Assembly: GCF_954871325.1 (NCBI RefSeq)
Contig: NC_088775.1
Location: 34,449,561-34,513,560 of the forward strand
Direction: 5' to 3'
Length of the DNA stretch: 64,000 nucleotides
From: Gordionus sp. m RMFG-2023
Taxonomy: Eukaryota > Nematomorpha > Gordioida > Chordodea > Parachordodidae
Positions 45,711-55,620 of this stretch are shown in pieces. Position 1 is the first letter of the stretch. Each line of letters opens with the position of its first letter. The notes under the pieces were generated by a model that saw nothing but the letters and a program-made list of their open reading frames with translations, was not told the DNA's origin and did no database searches. Made by a program: the position numbers and the translations under genes.

Positions 45711-46822
45711 AAAATAAGAATAAAGATTTTAATTTTAATAATGATAATTTGGATAATGTTGATAATGCTAGTGCAAGTAAGAATAATTATGGTAATAAGA
45801 ACGAGAAATTTTGCGATGATAAAAAGTGCTTTAACGTTGATAATTATAATTCAAGCGATATTAATAGAAGTGATATAAAGATAAAAAGTAGAGATTTTGA
45901 AATATATAGAATTAAAAAGGCAACTAGGGTATACGTACTAAAGATGGAATTAGAGAATTTTTTAATGAAAAATAGATGCCCTAGAGTAAAGATAAACATG
46001 GAGGAAGCAGAAATTTGTTTTTTATTAGATACAGGAGCAGAAATTAGTTTAATAAGTATAAAGGATTTTATGAGATTTTGGCCAGAGAAAGAGTTTGTTA
46101 CTAAAAAGATAAGAGCCAAACAATTGGATGGTAGCATGGTGAAAATTTTAGGGTATTATAGGGTAAGGTTACCAAGAGTTAATAAAAGTATAAATTTGTG
46201 GATAACGACGTTGAAAATTGAACCGATTTTAGGATGGGATGATATAAGAACGTTAGGTCCAGTTTATAATTGGTGGAAATTTTTCGATACTATCCCTGTA
46301 AGTAATGATGAAAATAGTGAAAGGATAGATTTCGATAGATTTAAGTTACCTATTATAGAGGATAAACAAGAATTAGTTCTCGATAAACTTAGAAATCGAA
46401 CATCAGAATTTTTGATTAAATATAGAAGCAACTTAGAAGAAAATAAGAAAACAAGAGATACAAAGACAATAGAGGTAAATTCAGTCGAAATTAAACAAGA
46501 AATTAATAATATGGTAGACCAGAATGTTGTTGAAGATATTGTTGACAAAGAAATAAAGATTATTTTGAATAGGTATAATGAAGTCTTTAAAGAAGAATTA
46601 GGTACTCTGAAAAATTTTGAAGTAGATATACGATTAGAAGAAAATTATAGGCCTAAGTTTTGCGGCATAAGAAGATTACCGTTTTCCTGGATAGAAGAGA
46701 TAGATAAAGAATTAGATAAATGGTTAAAAGACGGAATAATAAAACCAATAGTGCATAGTGAATGGGCAACACCTTTAGTGCCCATAAGAAAACCAGATAA
46801 CAAGATTGTGTATAGACTATAG
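45686..46822 (+). CDS. Protease and N-terminal RT ORF of LTR element
   Basis: An Asn-rich start (residues 1-60) is followed by an aspartic protease with active-site LLDTGAEISLIS (about residue 115). Next is a linker with an Asp/Glu-rich segment. The beginning of RT follows, with RRLPFSWIEEIDKELDKWLK and GIIKPIVHSEWATPLVPIRK, the family's 'yr.p......v..ei..ll..GiI.pS.SpwasPvv.v.Kk'. Plus strand, between the repeat spacer and the rest of Pol. Confidence 0.9.
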   Translation: MFNVDNLVENKNKDFNFNNDNLDNVDNASASKNNYGNKNEKFCDDKKCFNVDNYNSSDINRSDIKIKSRDFEIYRIKKATRVYVLKMELENFLMKNRCPRVKINMEEAEICFLLDTGAEISLISIKDFMRFWPEKEFVTKKIRAKQLDGSMVKILGYYRVRLPRVNKSINLWITTLKIEPILGWDDIRTLGPVYNWWKFFDTIPVSNDENSERIDFDRFKLPIIEDKQELVLDKLRNRTSEFLIKYRSNLEENKKTRDTKTIEVNSVEIKQEINNMVDQNVVEDIVDKEIKIILNRYNEVFKEELGTLKNFEVDIRLEENYRPKFCGIRRLPFSWIEEIDKELDKWLKDGIIKPIVHSEWATPLVPIRKPDNKIVYRL

Positions 46823-49076
46823 AGTAACAGTTAATAAGTGCGTAATAAATGAAAAGTATCCACTACCTAGAATAGAACAATTGCTAGCGAATTTAAGAGG
46901 AGACACCCTGTTTTCAAAGATTGATTTTTCGAATGCTTATTTGCAAATTAAGGTGAGTGAAAAGACAAGTAAGATACTAACGATTACAACTCATAGAGGT
47001 TTGTTTGCATTCTGCCGATTACCTTTTGGGTTGAAAATATCAGCGCCAATATTTCAAAGAACGATGACGGCGTTATTTCAAGGAATAAAAGGAATAATGT
47101 ATTATTTAGATGATGTTTTGATATCTGGTAGAACAGAAGAAGAACACAATTCGAGATTAGTTAAAGTGTTAGATATTATATTAGAAAATGGTTTAAAAGC
47201 TAATTTGAAGAAGAGCGTTTTTGGAGTAAAAGAAATAAAGTATTTAGGACATGTTATAAAGGGAAATGAGATTACGCCAATTGGAAAGAATATAGATAAG
47301 ATCATGAATATGAGAGCCCCGAATAATAAAGCGGAGGTACAAGCGTTTTTAGGAGCAACAAATTATTATCATCGGTTTGTTCAAAATTTTGCAGAAATTG
47401 CTACACCGTTGTATGATTTATTAAAGAAAAATAAAAAGTTTGAATGGGGAGAAGCACAGGAGAAAAGTTTCGAAAAGTTGAAAATAAAGATGGTAGAGAA
47501 GCCGATTTTAAGTTGTTTTAATGAGAAATTAAATATTATTTTAGCAGTAGATGCTTCTAATGAAGGTATAGGAGGAGTTTTGTTGCAGATGATAGATAAT
47601 GTGGAGAAACCTGTTTTATTTTTATCGAGACGATTTAATAGCACTGAGAAAAATTACTCAACGATAGAAAGAGAGGCTCTAGCAGTGAAATTCGGGCTTA
47701 CGAAATGTAAGGAATATCTGATAGGAAAAAGGTTTTTATTGTATACGGACCATAAGCCGTTGGTAGATTTATTTAAAAAAGAGAATAAGGAACTTATGAT
47801 TTCACCCAGGTTGCAAAAATGGCTAATTTTAGTTGGTAATTTCGATTTTGAAATAAAATTCAGAGAAGGTAAACAAAATTGCTTACCGGACATTTTATCA
47901 AGATTGTTTAATAAAGACATTGAAGACAAAGAACCAGTAATCAATAATTTAGAATATATAGAAGAAGAAGAAAATGTAAATGGTAATATTATAAGAGCGG
48001 TGAGAATAGATACAAGAGAAAAACCTATAACATTTGATATAGTAGATAAGATATCCCAAAAAGATGAAGAATTAATAAGAATTAAAGCATGTTTAAAAGG
48101 AGATATAGAATGGAAAAATGAAGATAAAGCGTTTAAAAAAGTTAAGAGTGAATTAAATATAGAAGACAATTGTTTATTGAGAGGATATAGATTAGTGATA
48201 CCGAATGAATTAAGAAAGGAAACCTTAAATGTAATACATTCAGGTCATCAAGGCATAGAAAGAATGAAAAATAAAGCAAGAGAATATATGTGGTGGCCTA
48301 AGATGAATAAGGAAATAGAAGAGTTAGCAAGGAGCTGTGAAACCTGTAACATGTGGGCTAATGTTCCAGCAAAGAATAAGGAAGATAAATGGCCAAAGAC
48401 AGACATTCCATGCGAAAGAATACATGTAGATTTTTTAGAATATGAGAAGAAAAGATTTTTTATCATGGTAGATGCAGGTTCAAAATGGATAGATTGTCAG
48501 CAAGTTTCAGGTTTATCAACAAGAGTAGCTTTAGACAAGATAAAGGATTTTGTAGGCAAATATGGTTTGATGAAGACGATAGTATCAGATGGAGGTCCAG
48601 CGTTTAAAGGTAGAGCATTTGATAAATTTTGTGATAGGTGGAATATTAGACATTTATTATCACCACCTTATTACCCAAGAAGCAATGGACAAGCTGAACG
48701 AATGGTAGCTTTAGTAAAGAGTTGGTTGAAAAAGGCAAAATATGGAGAAGGTCAATGGTGGTTATCATTGTTAGCATACAACAGTACGGAAACAGCAAAA
48801 GGAAAGTCACCAGCTGAAATATTTTTAGGAAGAAAGACGAGATCAGAATTAGATTTTTTAAAGGAAAAAGTGATAAGGAGAGAACAAGCAGATAGTGAAA
48901 GATTTCCAGTAGGAAGTTTGGTGTGGGTATTGTTGTTTGATGGGCCTATTAAATGGGGGAAGGGTGTAATAAGCAAAAATATAGGAAGGAAAAAAGTAGA
49001 AGTAAAGATTGAAGGACAAGAAGGAACCTTTACAAGGCACCTGAAGCAAGTAAGGTGTAGAAGCTTAAGGCCTTAG
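46806..49076 (+). CDS. RT, RNase H and integrase ORF of LTR element
   Basis: 756 residues. RT has CIDYRVTVNKCVINEKYPLP and FSKIDFSNAYLQIKV, then FCRLPFGLKISAPIFQRTM and the catalytic YYLDDVLISG. RNase H follows, with AVDASNEGIGGVL, KNYSTIEREALAV and YTDHKPLV. The integrase zinc-binding part has HSGHQGIERMK, YMWWPKMNKEIEE and CETC. The core has HVDFLEY, IVSDGGPAF and YYPRSNGQAERMVALVKSW (D, D, E). A C-terminal chromatin/DNA-binding-like segment reaches residue 756. All landmarks are intact and the lineage is that of the relic at 8351. Confidence 0.95.
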   Translation: MCIDYRVTVNKCVINEKYPLPRIEQLLANLRGDTLFSKIDFSNAYLQIKVSEKTSKILTITTHRGLFAFCRLPFGLKISAPIFQRTMTALFQGIKGIMYYLDDVLISGRTEEEHNSRLVKVLDIILENGLKANLKKSVFGVKEIKYLGHVIKGNEITPIGKNIDKIMNMRAPNNKAEVQAFLGATNYYHRFVQNFAEIATPLYDLLKKNKKFEWGEAQEKSFEKLKIKMVEKPILSCFNEKLNIILAVDASNEGIGGVLLQMIDNVEKPVLFLSRRFNSTEKNYSTIEREALAVKFGLTKCKEYLIGKRFLLYTDHKPLVDLFKKENKELMISPRLQKWLILVGNFDFEIKFREGKQNCLPDILSRLFNKDIEDKEPVINNLEYIEEEENVNGNIIRAVRIDTREKPITFDIVDKISQKDEELIRIKACLKGDIEWKNEDKAFKKVKSELNIEDNCLLRGYRLVIPNELRKETLNVIHSGHQGIERMKNKAREYMWWPKMNKEIEELARSCETCNMWANVPAKNKEDKWPKTDIPCERIHVDFLEYEKKRFFIMVDAGSKWIDCQQVSGLSTRVALDKIKDFVGKYGLMKTIVSDGGPAFKGRAFDKFCDRWNIRHLLSPPYYPRSNGQAERMVALVKSWLKKAKYGEGQWWLSLLAYNSTETAKGKSPAEIFLGRKTRSELDFLKEKVIRREQADSERFPVGSLVWVLLFDGPIKWGKGVISKNIGRKKVEVKIEGQEGTFTRHLKQVRCRSLRP

Positions 49077-49095
49077 AGAGAAATGAGAATTATAC

Positions 49096-49285
49096 GAAGA
49101 ATTAGAAAAGAATAAATTGATGATAGACATAGTAGGAGAATCATAATTTAGAAAGGAATAAATTGATGATAGACATAGTAGGAGAATCATAATTTGGAAA
49201 GGAATAACGTGATGATAGACACAGTAGGAGAATCATAATTTGGAAAGGAATAACGTGATGATAGACATAGTAGGAGAATCATACG
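49096..49285 (+). repeat. 46-bp tandem repeat, four units
   Basis: TGATAGACATAGTAGGAGAA recurs at 49121, 49167, 49213 and 49259, exactly 46 bp apart, in the non-coding gap between integrase and the 3' ORF. Confidence 0.9.
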
Positions 49286-49422
49286 TTGTAGGAAATAAAA
49301 GGGATGTTAGACTTAATTAGGAGAGTTATATTTTATAAAGAGTTAGAGAAGAAAATCTAACCTAGTATAGAGAAATAAGAGTCGAAGAATATATATATAT
49401 GTGTATAAAGTATTTTATTTAG

Positions 49423-49749
49423 ATGGCCTCCTATGTTAGAGTGGGTAACAAGGTAATGAAGATAGAGATAAGAGAGGTTGATGGTTCAGAAGAATCCAAC
49501 AGATGGGTAGAAGCCGCTAGGAACGAAGCGAAACAAAGATACGGAGATTGGATACAAGAAAAGCCAACGAGAGGGGGTCGCAGAATAGCGCCGTATACCA
49601 CAAGAAGGAGAGTGGAATGCTGGGCGTGCGGGGGTGAACACAAACTTAGGTTTTGCCCAAGTATAAAGTTGACAACGAATAGTAATGCGAATGCACCAGG
49701 GAGGAACATGGTAACCGCGGCAAACTCAATGGAGTTAAGGGAGAATTAA
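49423..49749 (+). CDS. Extra 3' ORF of LTR element
   Basis: 108 residues starting MASYVRVGNKVMKIEIREVD. An Arg-rich stretch (RGGRRIAPYTTRRRVE) precedes a knuckle-like CWACGGEHKLRFC at about residues 65-77. It is just upstream of the polypurine tract. It has higher GC than the Pol ORFs. No envelope features such as signal peptide or TM are present. It may be a displaced nucleic-acid-binding Gag domain. The function is unknown. Confidence 0.7.
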   Translation: MASYVRVGNKVMKIEIREVDGSEESNRWVEAARNEAKQRYGDWIQEKPTRGGRRIAPYTTRRRVECWACGGEHKLRFCPSIKLTTNSNANAPGRNMVTAANSMELREN

Positions 49750-49759
49750 AGGGGGGAGA
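49745..49759 (+). promoter_or_regulatory. Polypurine tract
   Basis: AAAGGGGGGAGA directly before the 3' LTR, the expected plus-strand primer site. Confidence 0.85.
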
Positions 49760-50326
49760 TGTAGTATTATGTAAATTTAAGATGGTACGAAATTTAACAT
49801 TTTTATAATTTTGTAATTATGTATATTTAACATTGTACGAAATTTAAGATTTTTATATTTGAATAATAATAGTTTAATATTTATATGTTTATTCTTCGAA
49901 AATTGGTAATATTTGTACTAGATTTAAGATTTACATATTTGAATAACCAGGATTTTAATTTTGATATAGTTGATTCTTCGAAAATTGTTTAATTTTTTAT
50001 ATATATATATATATTTTTAATTCTTCGAAGTTTAGTTTTTGGACAATTTTGATTCTTCGAAAATTATGTTATTATTTTTTAATTGATGATATTTTGAAAA
50101 TAAAATTAATAAAAAAGGAAAGAGTTAATAAAGAAAAGGTAAATATACAATTTGATAAATTAGAATTATTATTATATATTTTAGGTACTCAAGGGTAAGT
50201 AATTAAACATCATTATTATTAGAATTAAACTTTTATTTTAATAAAGAAAGATTTAACAAACTTTGGATTCTTAATTGCTCTCCCACTACTGATTAAACAC
50301 CCTGAGTTAAGTTCGGAATTATAACA
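49760..50326 (+). repeat. 3' LTR, 567 bp, with two intron-like segments
   Basis: Matches the 5' LTR except for two extra segments. 50139-50184 (46 bp) starts GTAAATATAC and ends ATATTTTAG. 50195-50246 (52 bp) starts GTAAGTAATT and ends TTTAATAAAG. They are separated by ten bases, GTACTCAAGG. Together they explain the full 98-bp length difference. Confidence 0.95.
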
Positions 50327-50708
50327 ATTTATAGTAAGCATGCATTGCTGTATATTTTTCAAAGGAAGGCAAATTATATGTAAAATTTATAATTTAATAA
50401 TGCAATTCATCTAATCACATAGCACATAAATTTTACCTATAATTGGATTGCTTTTAAACTATATCCAGTGTGCTTACTATAATGAAGCCTAAAACCATGT
50501 TCTAGTTTGCCTTATTTTTGAACTTTATTTCTGTTTAGTCTGACTAAATATTTAAACTAGGACCATATTTTAAATTATTTTAAGTTTGTAGATTAAATAA
50601 ATATTATATCTTTTCCAGTAAAAATAAATGATTTTTTTTTTAAATTTTAAAATGAGTTTCCTACTATATAAAATGATAAATAAATAGGCATAAATAAAAT
50701 TAATATAC

Positions 50709-51166
50709 TTCATCAAGTTTTTTTAAAATATCAGTCTTTAAATATGGTTTTATTGATAAATATTCAGTGCCTAAAATAGGAATTGAATCATCAAAGGTTA
50801 TTGAACACCATGGAAGAGAATTCATGCAATCTTTATGGTTCATATTATTTTGATTTAATTTATTTGGTATAGGGCACTGATTTAAATTAGCTTTTGTTTC
50901 ATAAACATCATCGATATTTTCAATAAATAATTTTTGAATTGGCTCTTTAACATATGAAAAGTTTGATGGAACAAAAAATATTGGTTTAAATAATTCAAAA
51001 TTTGATTCTAAAAAATTTGTCTGTGAACTATTATTTGATAGATTTGTAAAATATTCATTTAAAGAGTCATCATTTAAAAATTCTTTAGGAATAACATTGT
51101 TCATAATCAGTTTAGGCATATTATTTTCATTTTTTTGAATTGGCAAAAATTGAAAATCACATAAAT
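50709..51166 (-). CDS. GTF3C5: TFIIIC subunit 5 exon 3
   Basis: The acceptor TTAATTAAG precedes 51166. The frame starts (T)NLCDFQFLPIQKNENN, matching 'f.gM.DFQyl' of GTF3C5. It continues with a divergent middle (FELFKPIFFVPSNFSYVKEP), then WCSITFDDSIPILGTEYLSI, which corresponds to 'naifVnFed..vP..p'. It ends LKTDILKKLDE, joining in frame to exon 4 at MFELTPVW. The donor GAA|GTATATTAATT follows 50709. The intron after it is about 20.3 kb and holds the LTR element and the whole nest. Confidence 0.9.
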
Positions 51167-51208
51167 CTTAATTAAAAATATAATATATATTTACATTTTA
51201 TATCAAAC

Positions 51209-51419
51209 TTGTAAACTCATACATCAATTGAATCTTTCCTATTATTTTAAATGTATATTTGTATTCCTTGAGATCTGTCAATTGGTTAGTTTTTTTAAGT
51301 CTTTTGATTTGAAGTAAATATTGACAGCAAACCTGTGGAGTACTAAGTATAGGATTATGGAAATTATCTTCAGCTCTTAGTCTTAATGCTAATTTTTCGG
51401 GTTGAGCTTTGGACACAGA
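51209..51419 (-). CDS. GTF3C5: TFIIIC subunit 5 exon 2
   Basis: Reads SVSKAQPEKLALRLRAEDNF, HNPILSTPQVCCQYLLQIKR and KYTFKIIGKIQLMYEFT. This parallels GTF3C5 'r.LeL.fRP.DpychPv.a.r....sllLRirk' and 'f.meilGiis.iykF'. It is bounded by acceptor TTAATTAAAG and donor ACAA|GTTTGATA. The intron to exon 3 is 42 bp. The N-terminal region forms the tau-A heterodimerisation part in the family. Confidence 0.9.
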
Positions 51420-51460
51420 CTTTAATTAAAATTAATTTCAAATATATTTAATAAATTTAC

Positions 51461-51604
51461 TAAGGCAATTTTTTCGAAACCACCTAATGTCTTAAAACAA
51501 TTTTCTATATTATTTATAATACATGGATGATTAATAATAATAAAATCGCGATCCATCGCTGGTATATTTGTAATAAAAAATAGTTGATAGATGCTTTCTG
51601 ACAT
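51461..51604 (-). CDS. GTF3C5: TFIIIC subunit 5 exon 1
   Basis: Starts MSESIYQLFFITNIPAMDRD and ends NNIENCFKTLGGFEKIAL, corresponding to GTF3C5 'm.cveyPg.v.dv.kml.tLGG...v'. The HP..I...... and TLGG landmarks are kept. The donor TTA|GTAAATTT follows 51461, and the intron to exon 2 is 41 bp. A downstream Met at codon 17 could also serve as start. No obvious promoter motif is seen upstream. Confidence 0.85.
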
Positions 51605-52837
51605 TTAATTGTAATAATTCAGCTATAATTTTTTAAAAATAATAAATAATATGTGCTAAAATAATTCATTGTATATGATATTTACCAACATGTGGGGGGG
51701 GGAGAGGGGGTTACAATATATATATAAAAAAATATATTATAAGAACGAACTTTTTATATTAAGAATAGGAATAATTTCTTTATTACATTATTTGTTATGT
51801 TTTGAGATCTTATTCATCACTTCTTTTGAGTTGTATTTCCGATATCTTTTTTATATATAACCTTTATAAAATACACTGTCTGTATGGTTACATTTTTTTC
51901 TAACAACAATTATCATGTAAAAGGTTTTATAATACACTATATATTATTTTTCTCACGAGAAGTGACCTTTAGAGAATGGGTGTATATACAAGGATAATGT
52001 GCGCTTCATTATCTTTTCTTTATTTTACCGCCAATGTTTTTTATTTTACTTAATTCATATCTTATTTATGTGTTAAGAATACGAAATTTTTTAAATAAAT
52101 GTAATAAAGAAAAATTAGCTTAATAAAAAGTAATTTACTTGGCTAATTAAAAAGAAATGCTTTGCCCCCACAGCCAATTAATTTTCGCGCATGCGATTAC
52201 ACTTCTATTTCAATAGAAAGACATGGGCTTCTTAGTGGTGCGGCTTAGTATGCTCCTTGTTAATAAGTACCCATTCCAGTAAGGTCACTAGGGGGAGGCG
52301 CAGGGGCTCGAGCCTCCTGTCTAAAACCTTCACATAAGTTTAATTATATTATCGTAATTAGTTTGTTGTCCAAGTGGTTTATCGTTTTGACCATCAAGTT
52401 GTTTCATAAGTCATCATATCGTTGGCTTGTCCAAATAGTTTGTGTTTGTACGTTGGTTTGTTTAAATCGTAAGCTTGATATCTTTATCGTAAGTTGTCCT
52501 TATAAATATTGAATATGTCATATAGCTTGCTTTTCATATTCAGTCTTTATTATTATCAATTTTCAAAATTGTTATTATCATCAGTAAGTTGCCAATAATG
52601 AGAAATAATAGTTCATCAAATTGGATATAAGAATAAATGAAGAATGATAAATCAATAAGATTGTTATATAATATTTTCAGCGTTTTCATATTTTGCATTT
52701 TAGTATAAACGTTATAATATTTAATTTACTTTGTGAGTTTTAATATTTATTTTATTTTTTAAGTTATGCAGTCTTTTAAATCAGCAGGTTTTTGTTTAAT
52801 TCGCATAGGCCTAGAAATCGGTGTTATATCATTTTTA
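51605..52837. other. Upstream of TFIIIC gene
   Basis: AT-rich. A GC-rich scrap at 52276-52310 (GGTCACTAGGGGGAGGCGCA) resembles 1325-1352. From about 52850 down to roughly 52350 the sequence is probably the 3' LTR of the minus-strand gypsy element next door, because a purine tract (AAGGAGGGGTG on the minus strand) ends at 52852. A matching 5' LTR was not seen. Confidence 0.4.
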
Positions 52838-53852
52838 TCAGTAATTTTTATATTTTTGTCCACACCCCTCCTTAAAAGAATTTTTAGAGTCATAATTAAT
52901 AAGTGTGTTAAAACAGTTTATAATTCTTAATTGATCTAAATGTCTCTTCAAAATACCTTTATCTGTCTTAACTTGGAACATCATGTCACTTTCTTTGTGT
53001 GTGACCTTTGCACCATTTGTCATCACCTTGTACTTTGTACCAAACAAAATATCCTACGTTAAATGTTCTATTTCGTGGTAAAGTAACGTTTATTTTGTTC
53101 TCCTTCTCCTCTAACGGTTTTAATAAGTCCCATTTAATTCTAATATTTTGAGTGAACATTCTCTGAGATGGTGCAACTCCTATAGTATCATTACGCGTAT
53201 TTCTGTAATTAAAAATTTGTCAAATGCAATGTCTAAGTCAATTTTTATATTCCTTTTCATATGTGATTTGAACGTTCTAACCATGCGTTCTACCTGGTCA
53301 TTGGATTGCTGGTGATAGGCAGATCTGAGCAGATGTTTGATAACATAATTTTTTCAAAATTTTTCAAAATCGTTACTCGTAAAGTTGGTGCCGTTATCAG
53401 TAACTATAGTTTCAGGTATTCCATATAGCGAAATAATTTTAAAAATTAATCAGTCGTAATATTTTAAGAGGAATAATAATTGGAAATTTGCTGTAGGCAT
53501 CGACTATTATCAACCAATTTCTTGCGAAGAACGGACCTAAATAATCTATGTGTATCTTTTCAAAAGTTTTGGTTGTCGAAACCCATGGTTTTTGTATATT
53601 TTTAGGATTGTCATGAAATACGTTACAATCGTCACAACTTTTCACTTCCATTTCTATGTCATTATTGATACCAGACCACCACATGTAATCTTTGGCTAAG
53701 GATTTGATTTTTCTTCCTCCCAAGTGACATTCATGTAATAACTGTAGTACATTTTTTCTCATAGAAGACGGAATTATGATTCTGTTGCTTTTGTAAAGAC
53801 AATCCTTAATTATACTTAATTCCAAATCAATGTTTTTATAATTATTATTCAT
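52838..53852 (-). mobile_element. Integrase region, gypsy family B
   Basis: The zinc-binding part has LHECHLGGRKIKSLAKDYMW, WSGINNDIEMEVKSC and DDC. The core starts HIDYLGPFFARNWLIIVDAY. Nearer the 3' end the C-terminal basic segment FGTKYKVMTNGAKVTHKESD is visible. Broken. Confidence 0.8.
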
Positions 53853-54099
53853 TATAGGTCTGTTGTTCTTAATACCATTTATAACTTTTTTAATTCAATA
53901 TCTTTCAAATTTTCATCACGAATTTGATTAAAATAAATTGGTAAATCCCCATATTCATTTATTATAGTGATATTTTCAACAGCTTCATCATGATATTCTT
54001 GTGGTAATCTCGAGAGACAAACAGGAACAACATTATATTTACCGGCTTTATACTTTATATTAAAATCATATTCTCCTAATGTTATATTCCATTACTGGA

Positions 54100-55620
54100 G
54101 TCTTAAGGACATGGTACTATTTACCCTTTTTAAAGATGTGAACTAGAGATTTATGGTCAGTAATAATTGTAAATTTTGTGCCGATTAAATATTCCTGGAA
54201 CCTCTTTATAGCGAACATAATAGCGAGAGCCTCACGCTCAATATTGGTATAATTCATTTCGGATTTTAATAAAGTTCTTGACGCGAAAGCTATAGTTTTT
54301 TCTTTACCGTCTTTTTCAGTATGAAATCATACAGCTCCTAAACCACATTTCGATGCGTCAGTGGCTATCCCTATAAGTAATTCAGGGTTTAAATATGTCA
54401 AAGCAGGTGGAAGACTAATCATCTTCTTAAGATCATTAAAACCTTTAGAGTGTTCTAAGTTCCAAGCCCATTTTTCTTTGTTGTCGATTTTATGTAGAGG
54501 ATCGGCTATTTCTGCAAAATTGTTCAAAAATTTTCTATAGTAGCCAGCCATTCCCAGAAGTGTTGATAATTCAGCAGCTGATTTTGTTTCTGGCATATTA
54601 ATCATTGCTTCAATTTTGTCATGATTAGCATGAATCCCCTTGGCGTCAATATCATGACCCAGGAACCTCACTTTGTTTTTGAAGAACACACTTTTGTTGA
54701 ACTATAGTATTAGCCCAAACGATGTTATTCTTTCAAACACTTTTTTTATGTTATTAAGGTGGGCTTCATCGTCATATAAAATATGACGTCATCCATGTCA
54801 CCGAAGATTTGATCCAATGTTGGAAGATTGCAGATGAGGTCTTAAGCTCAAAAGGAAGTCTAGTAAATTGGTAATATCTCTTGTGCGTAGATATAGTTAA
54901 AATATTTCTGCAACATTTATCAATCGGGACCTGTAAGAAAGCATTTTTAAAGTCAATCTTCGTAAATTTCTTTCCTTCTGAAAGTTTAGCTATTAGATTA
55001 TTGATTCGTGGTAGAGGGTATCTGAAATCTTCTAGAGCTGGGTTTACAGTGTCCTTAAAATCAGCACAAAGCCTAATGCTCCCATAATCTTTATAGACAG
55101 CGGTAACAGGACTTGCCCATCGGACATCATTTACCGGCTAAATAATTTTATCATGTATCCATTTTTTAAGTTCATTGCTCACAAGATCAATTTTTGAATA
55201 AGGAATACGTCTAGGCGGTATAATTTTAGGTTGGGAATCTCTTTTTAAATGTAACTTGACACTTGTTTTGTTGATTGGCCCATTAGTCAATTTGAATTCA
55301 CACTTTTTGATCAATTTTTTTATTTCATCTTCATAATTAGTGTCAACATTTGCTATAAATATATTTAAAATATTTTTGAAAGCGTTGATCCATGTACGTC
55401 CCAACAAGGCATTTTTTCTTGATTCAACGACTACCGCTTGTAAATATTTTAGGATACCTTAATAAGTCACTTTAACTTGAGTAATGCCGATGATCTTGAT
55501 TAAATTTCCGTCATAAACGGTAAGTTGTAACTCGAATTTCTTAACATCTCTAATACCATTTAGCCAGACGATGAGGTATGATAGTATGTTTGGAGCCTGT
55601 GTCGACTTGCATACACGTAA
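54100..55620 (-). mobile_element. Protease-RT-RNase H region, gypsy family B
   Basis: Landmarks on the minus strand are DTGSKHTIIPHR, IIPPRRIPYSKIDLVSNELK, VRFLGHDIDAKGIHANHDKI, ELSTLLGMAGYYRKFLNNFA and ATDASKCGLGAV. All fit Ty3/gypsy RT connection and RNase H. Broken. Confidence 0.85.

Larger units (their letters stand above)
44258..50326 (+). mobile_element. Nearly whole Ty3/gypsy LTR element
   Basis: It is flanked by an exact 5-bp duplication ATTTA (44253-44257 and 50327-50331). The LTRs start TGTAGTATTATG and end TATAACA. A PBS-like TGGACCGAAGT lies at 44730 and a polypurine tract GGGGGGAGA just before the 3' LTR. The internal parts are a small knuckle-bearing Gag-like ORF, a 78-bp repeat tract, protease, RT, RNase H, integrase, a 46-bp repeat tract and a small 3' ORF. 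It looks almost whole, with at most a few breaks, and the LTRs are very alike outside two intron-like segments, so it is young. It is inserted in the giant TFIIIC intron, in the opposite orientation to that gene. Confidence 0.95.
26611..51604 (-). other. GTF3C5: TFIIIC subunit 5 gene span
   Basis: The whole gene on the minus strand is about 25 kb, with five recognised exons: 51604-51461, 51419-51209, 51166-50709, 30418-30205 and 26901-26611. Intron sizes are 41 bp, 42 bp, about 20.3 kb and about 3.3 kb. The last interval may contain one more exon. Coding content is under 1.4 kb, so about 95 percent of the gene is intron, largely transposons. Confidence 0.88.
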
